Of a stretch of DNA of 64,000 nt, positions 62,761-64,000 are shown one piece after another (position 1 is the first letter of the stretch; every line of letters begins with the position of its first letter). Below the pieces are notes generated by a model. It worked only from the letters and a program-made list of their open reading frames with translations, did not search any database and was not told the DNA's origin. The DNA comes from Gammaproteobacteria bacterium (GTDB taxonomy: Bacteria > Pseudomonadota > Gammaproteobacteria > Steroidobacterales > Steroidobacteraceae): contig DAHXNV010000005.1 of the NCBI GenBank assembly GCA_027365225.1, positions 27,004-91,003 on the forward strand, written 5' to 3'. Made by a program: the position numbers and the translations under genes.

Positions 62761-64000
62761 TCAATAACATGATCGGTCGTTCACGAATAGAAGACGAAAT
62801 ACCCACGAATTCACGCAGTTTCGCCCAATCCAATGCACACCGGCTGCGCAAGTTATTGTTTCACACGCCCTAAGGATCTTCAGTCGCAGGTATTCCTCAT
62901 CGCGCAACCCGTATGCACGACGTTGTATGACTCGGATCTTGTTGTTCAATCCCTCGACGAAACCGAGGGCGACCTTATTCTCCGGCCGGCAGTAGGCTGC
63001 GATCCCATCCCAATGACGTTCGATCATATCGGCAAACTTCTCGTACGGCTGCAGCCGTTGCCATTTGAGGCCGGCGCGCCAGTTCTCGAAGAACTTCCGC
63101 GCCCATGCCTCGCTGTTGTAATCCCACAGTTGTCCGAAGCTCTCCTTGAGCAGGTAGGCGGTATGGAGCCGCTTATTCGCGGCCAGGAGCTTCTTGAGCG
63201 CCGGCTTGCCATCGAGGGTGAGGTTCTCCCGGCGCGACAGCAGTGTGTATTTCTGCCCCTTGATGTAGCTGCGATCCCTTCCGACCAGCCGGCGGTACTC
63301 GCTCTTGCGAATCTCATCGAGCGCGTCGCCCAGGTGACGCATGACGTGGACTTGTCGAACAGGATGGCCGCCTGTGGGGCGTTACGGTTAGCAGAATTGC
63401 GGAACGCCTTCCACATGTCCATGACGGCCAGGCGAATGCGTTTTGCCTTCTTTTGCGCGATAACTCGGTAGAACGCGTCCATGCTCGCCTCGCTGCGATC
63501 GGTGCCCCCGAACCAGTTCGCCCGCCGGCGCAGCAGATCGCTGACCACGATCCGGCAGGTATGTCCCTTGCGGATGGCGATCTCGTCTATGCCGACGATC
63601 TTTGGGCCCGGCGTGCCGATGCGCCGCAGCTGCTCGCGCATGTAGCACTTGTCCAGTTCCTTGACCGTATGCCAGTCAAGCAGCAACTCCCCGGCGACCT
63701 CTTTGATCGAACTCGCCCGGCATCGTTTGCCGACATAGAACGCGAAGCGCTTGGTGTAGAAGGGATTGTCTGCCAGGAAGTCCAATCGCTCGCGCTTCAC
63801 GGCGCCGCACACCCAACAGACCACACGACGAACCTCGAGCTCCAGGTAGATCCGCATCTGGCCATTGGGCAGGTCGCGTACGCGCCTTGTGCGGCGGTCG
63901 TACCACCCCCGATGAGTCGTCCCGCACTCTCCGCAAACCGTTTTTTTTCCCGCCGAACCAGGCGAACGACTCGAGCATGCGGGTCACCGAACAACCCGAC
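62761..64000 (-). pseudogene. ISL3-family transposase, two frameshifts, N terminus cut by window edge
   Basis: The main frame runs RIYLELEVRRVVCWVCGAVKRE, IKEVAGELLLDWHTVKELDK, IVGIDEIAIRKGHT (first catalytic Asp), WFGGTDRSEASMDAFYRVIA and LAVMDMWKAF (second Asp). At LFDK the frame is lost; intact relatives read K-F-H-V-M-R-H-L, and the continuation HVMRHLGDALDEIRKSEYRRL ... GFVEGLNNKIRVIQRRAYGLRDEEYLRLKI is in the next frame, consistent with one lost T near 63357. Upstream, MLESFAWFGGKK joins TVCGECGTTHRGWYDRRTRR only if one A is removed from an A8 run (63941-63948). A zinc-ribbon pair CxxC is present. Confidence 0.8.

Larger units (their letters stand above)
62680..64000 (-). mobile_element. 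ISL3-family insertion sequence (left end; right end outside window)
   Basis: GGGTCTTCGCGTGATCGTG at 62680 resembles the ISL3 terminal repeat (GGCTCTTCG type). It is preceded by the AT-rich TAAAAAGA, as expected for the 8-bp AT-rich target duplication of this family. The transposase lies to its right on the minus strand. The partner repeat and second target copy are outside the window. Confidence 0.55.

Noticed and set aside
1-64000. CRISPR arrays, tRNA or rRNA genes
   Set aside because: No spaced direct repeats and no tRNA-like T-loop/acceptor pairings or rRNA blocks were recognised by eye; a scan with dedicated software would be decisive.

Overview
The window is about 64 kb of high-GC bacterial chromosome. 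Gene content points to a free-living gammaproteobacterium, perhaps of the Xanthomonadales/Nevskiales type: TonB-dependent receptor, TtcA, kdp operon with KdpDE, KDPG aldolase, PrkA-YeaH-SpoVR operon, rhomboid and LD-carboxypeptidase. That placement is an inference from gene families; no rRNA, tRNA or other phylogenetic marker lies in the window.

Layout. (1) 1-9970: a ParB-domain gene running off the left edge, a MATE exporter, a dead aldo/keto reductase stub, a sugar module (AGE-family epimerase, LacI regulator, divergent sodium:sugar symporter sharing one palindromic operator), hemN, a rhomboid protein, a lipoprotein and eda. (2) 10043-19273: ldcA, then a small membrane ORF followed by kdpF-A-B-C-D-E. 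(3) 19319-24422, minus strand: a four-gene signalling operon made of a TonB-C-terminal membrane protein, a CheA-like membrane kinase, a CheY-like receiver and CheX. (4) 25034-31737: prkA-yeaH-spoVR, then an EF-G-like GTPase. (5) 31774-39414, minus strand: a storage-polysaccharide and stress operon (glgP, glgC, a GH57 enzyme, a WHy/LEA-2 lipoprotein, gadB); glgA is separate at 48.2-49.6 kb. (6) 39550-45543: DUF192 protein, TonB-dependent receptor with a strong terminator, retropepsin-like protease, outer-membrane barrel protein. (7) 45.9-48.1 kb: a graveyard of toxin-antitoxin and IS remnants (PIN-domain pseudogene, ISAs1 fragment, RelE fragment) around one intact MazEF-type pair. (8) 50005-57718: a colinear run of M32 carboxypeptidase, ttcA, a phosphatase/ADP-ribosylglycohydrolase fusion, a zinc peptidase, an ATP-grasp ligase and two conserved unknown proteins. 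(9) 57.7-64 kb: Nudix hydrolase and FkbM methyltransferase, then an IS-rich zone (two ISL3-type, IS110-type and IS1634-type remnants, a broken TetR gene) enclosing one intact methyltransferase.

Together the core genes describe carbon storage as glycogen, potassium scavenging, acid/osmotic/starvation tolerance (gadB, LEA, PrkA/SpoVR, Kdp) and sugar uptake. The parts I find most worth following are the TonB/CheA/CheY/CheX operon, the phosphatase-ADP-ribosylglycohydrolase fusion with its peptidase/ATP-grasp neighbours, the shared LacI operator with an apparently leaderless lacI, and the layered TA/IS decay zones. Most large ORFs in the supplied track are antisense or out-of-frame shadows caused by the high GC content and were left out.
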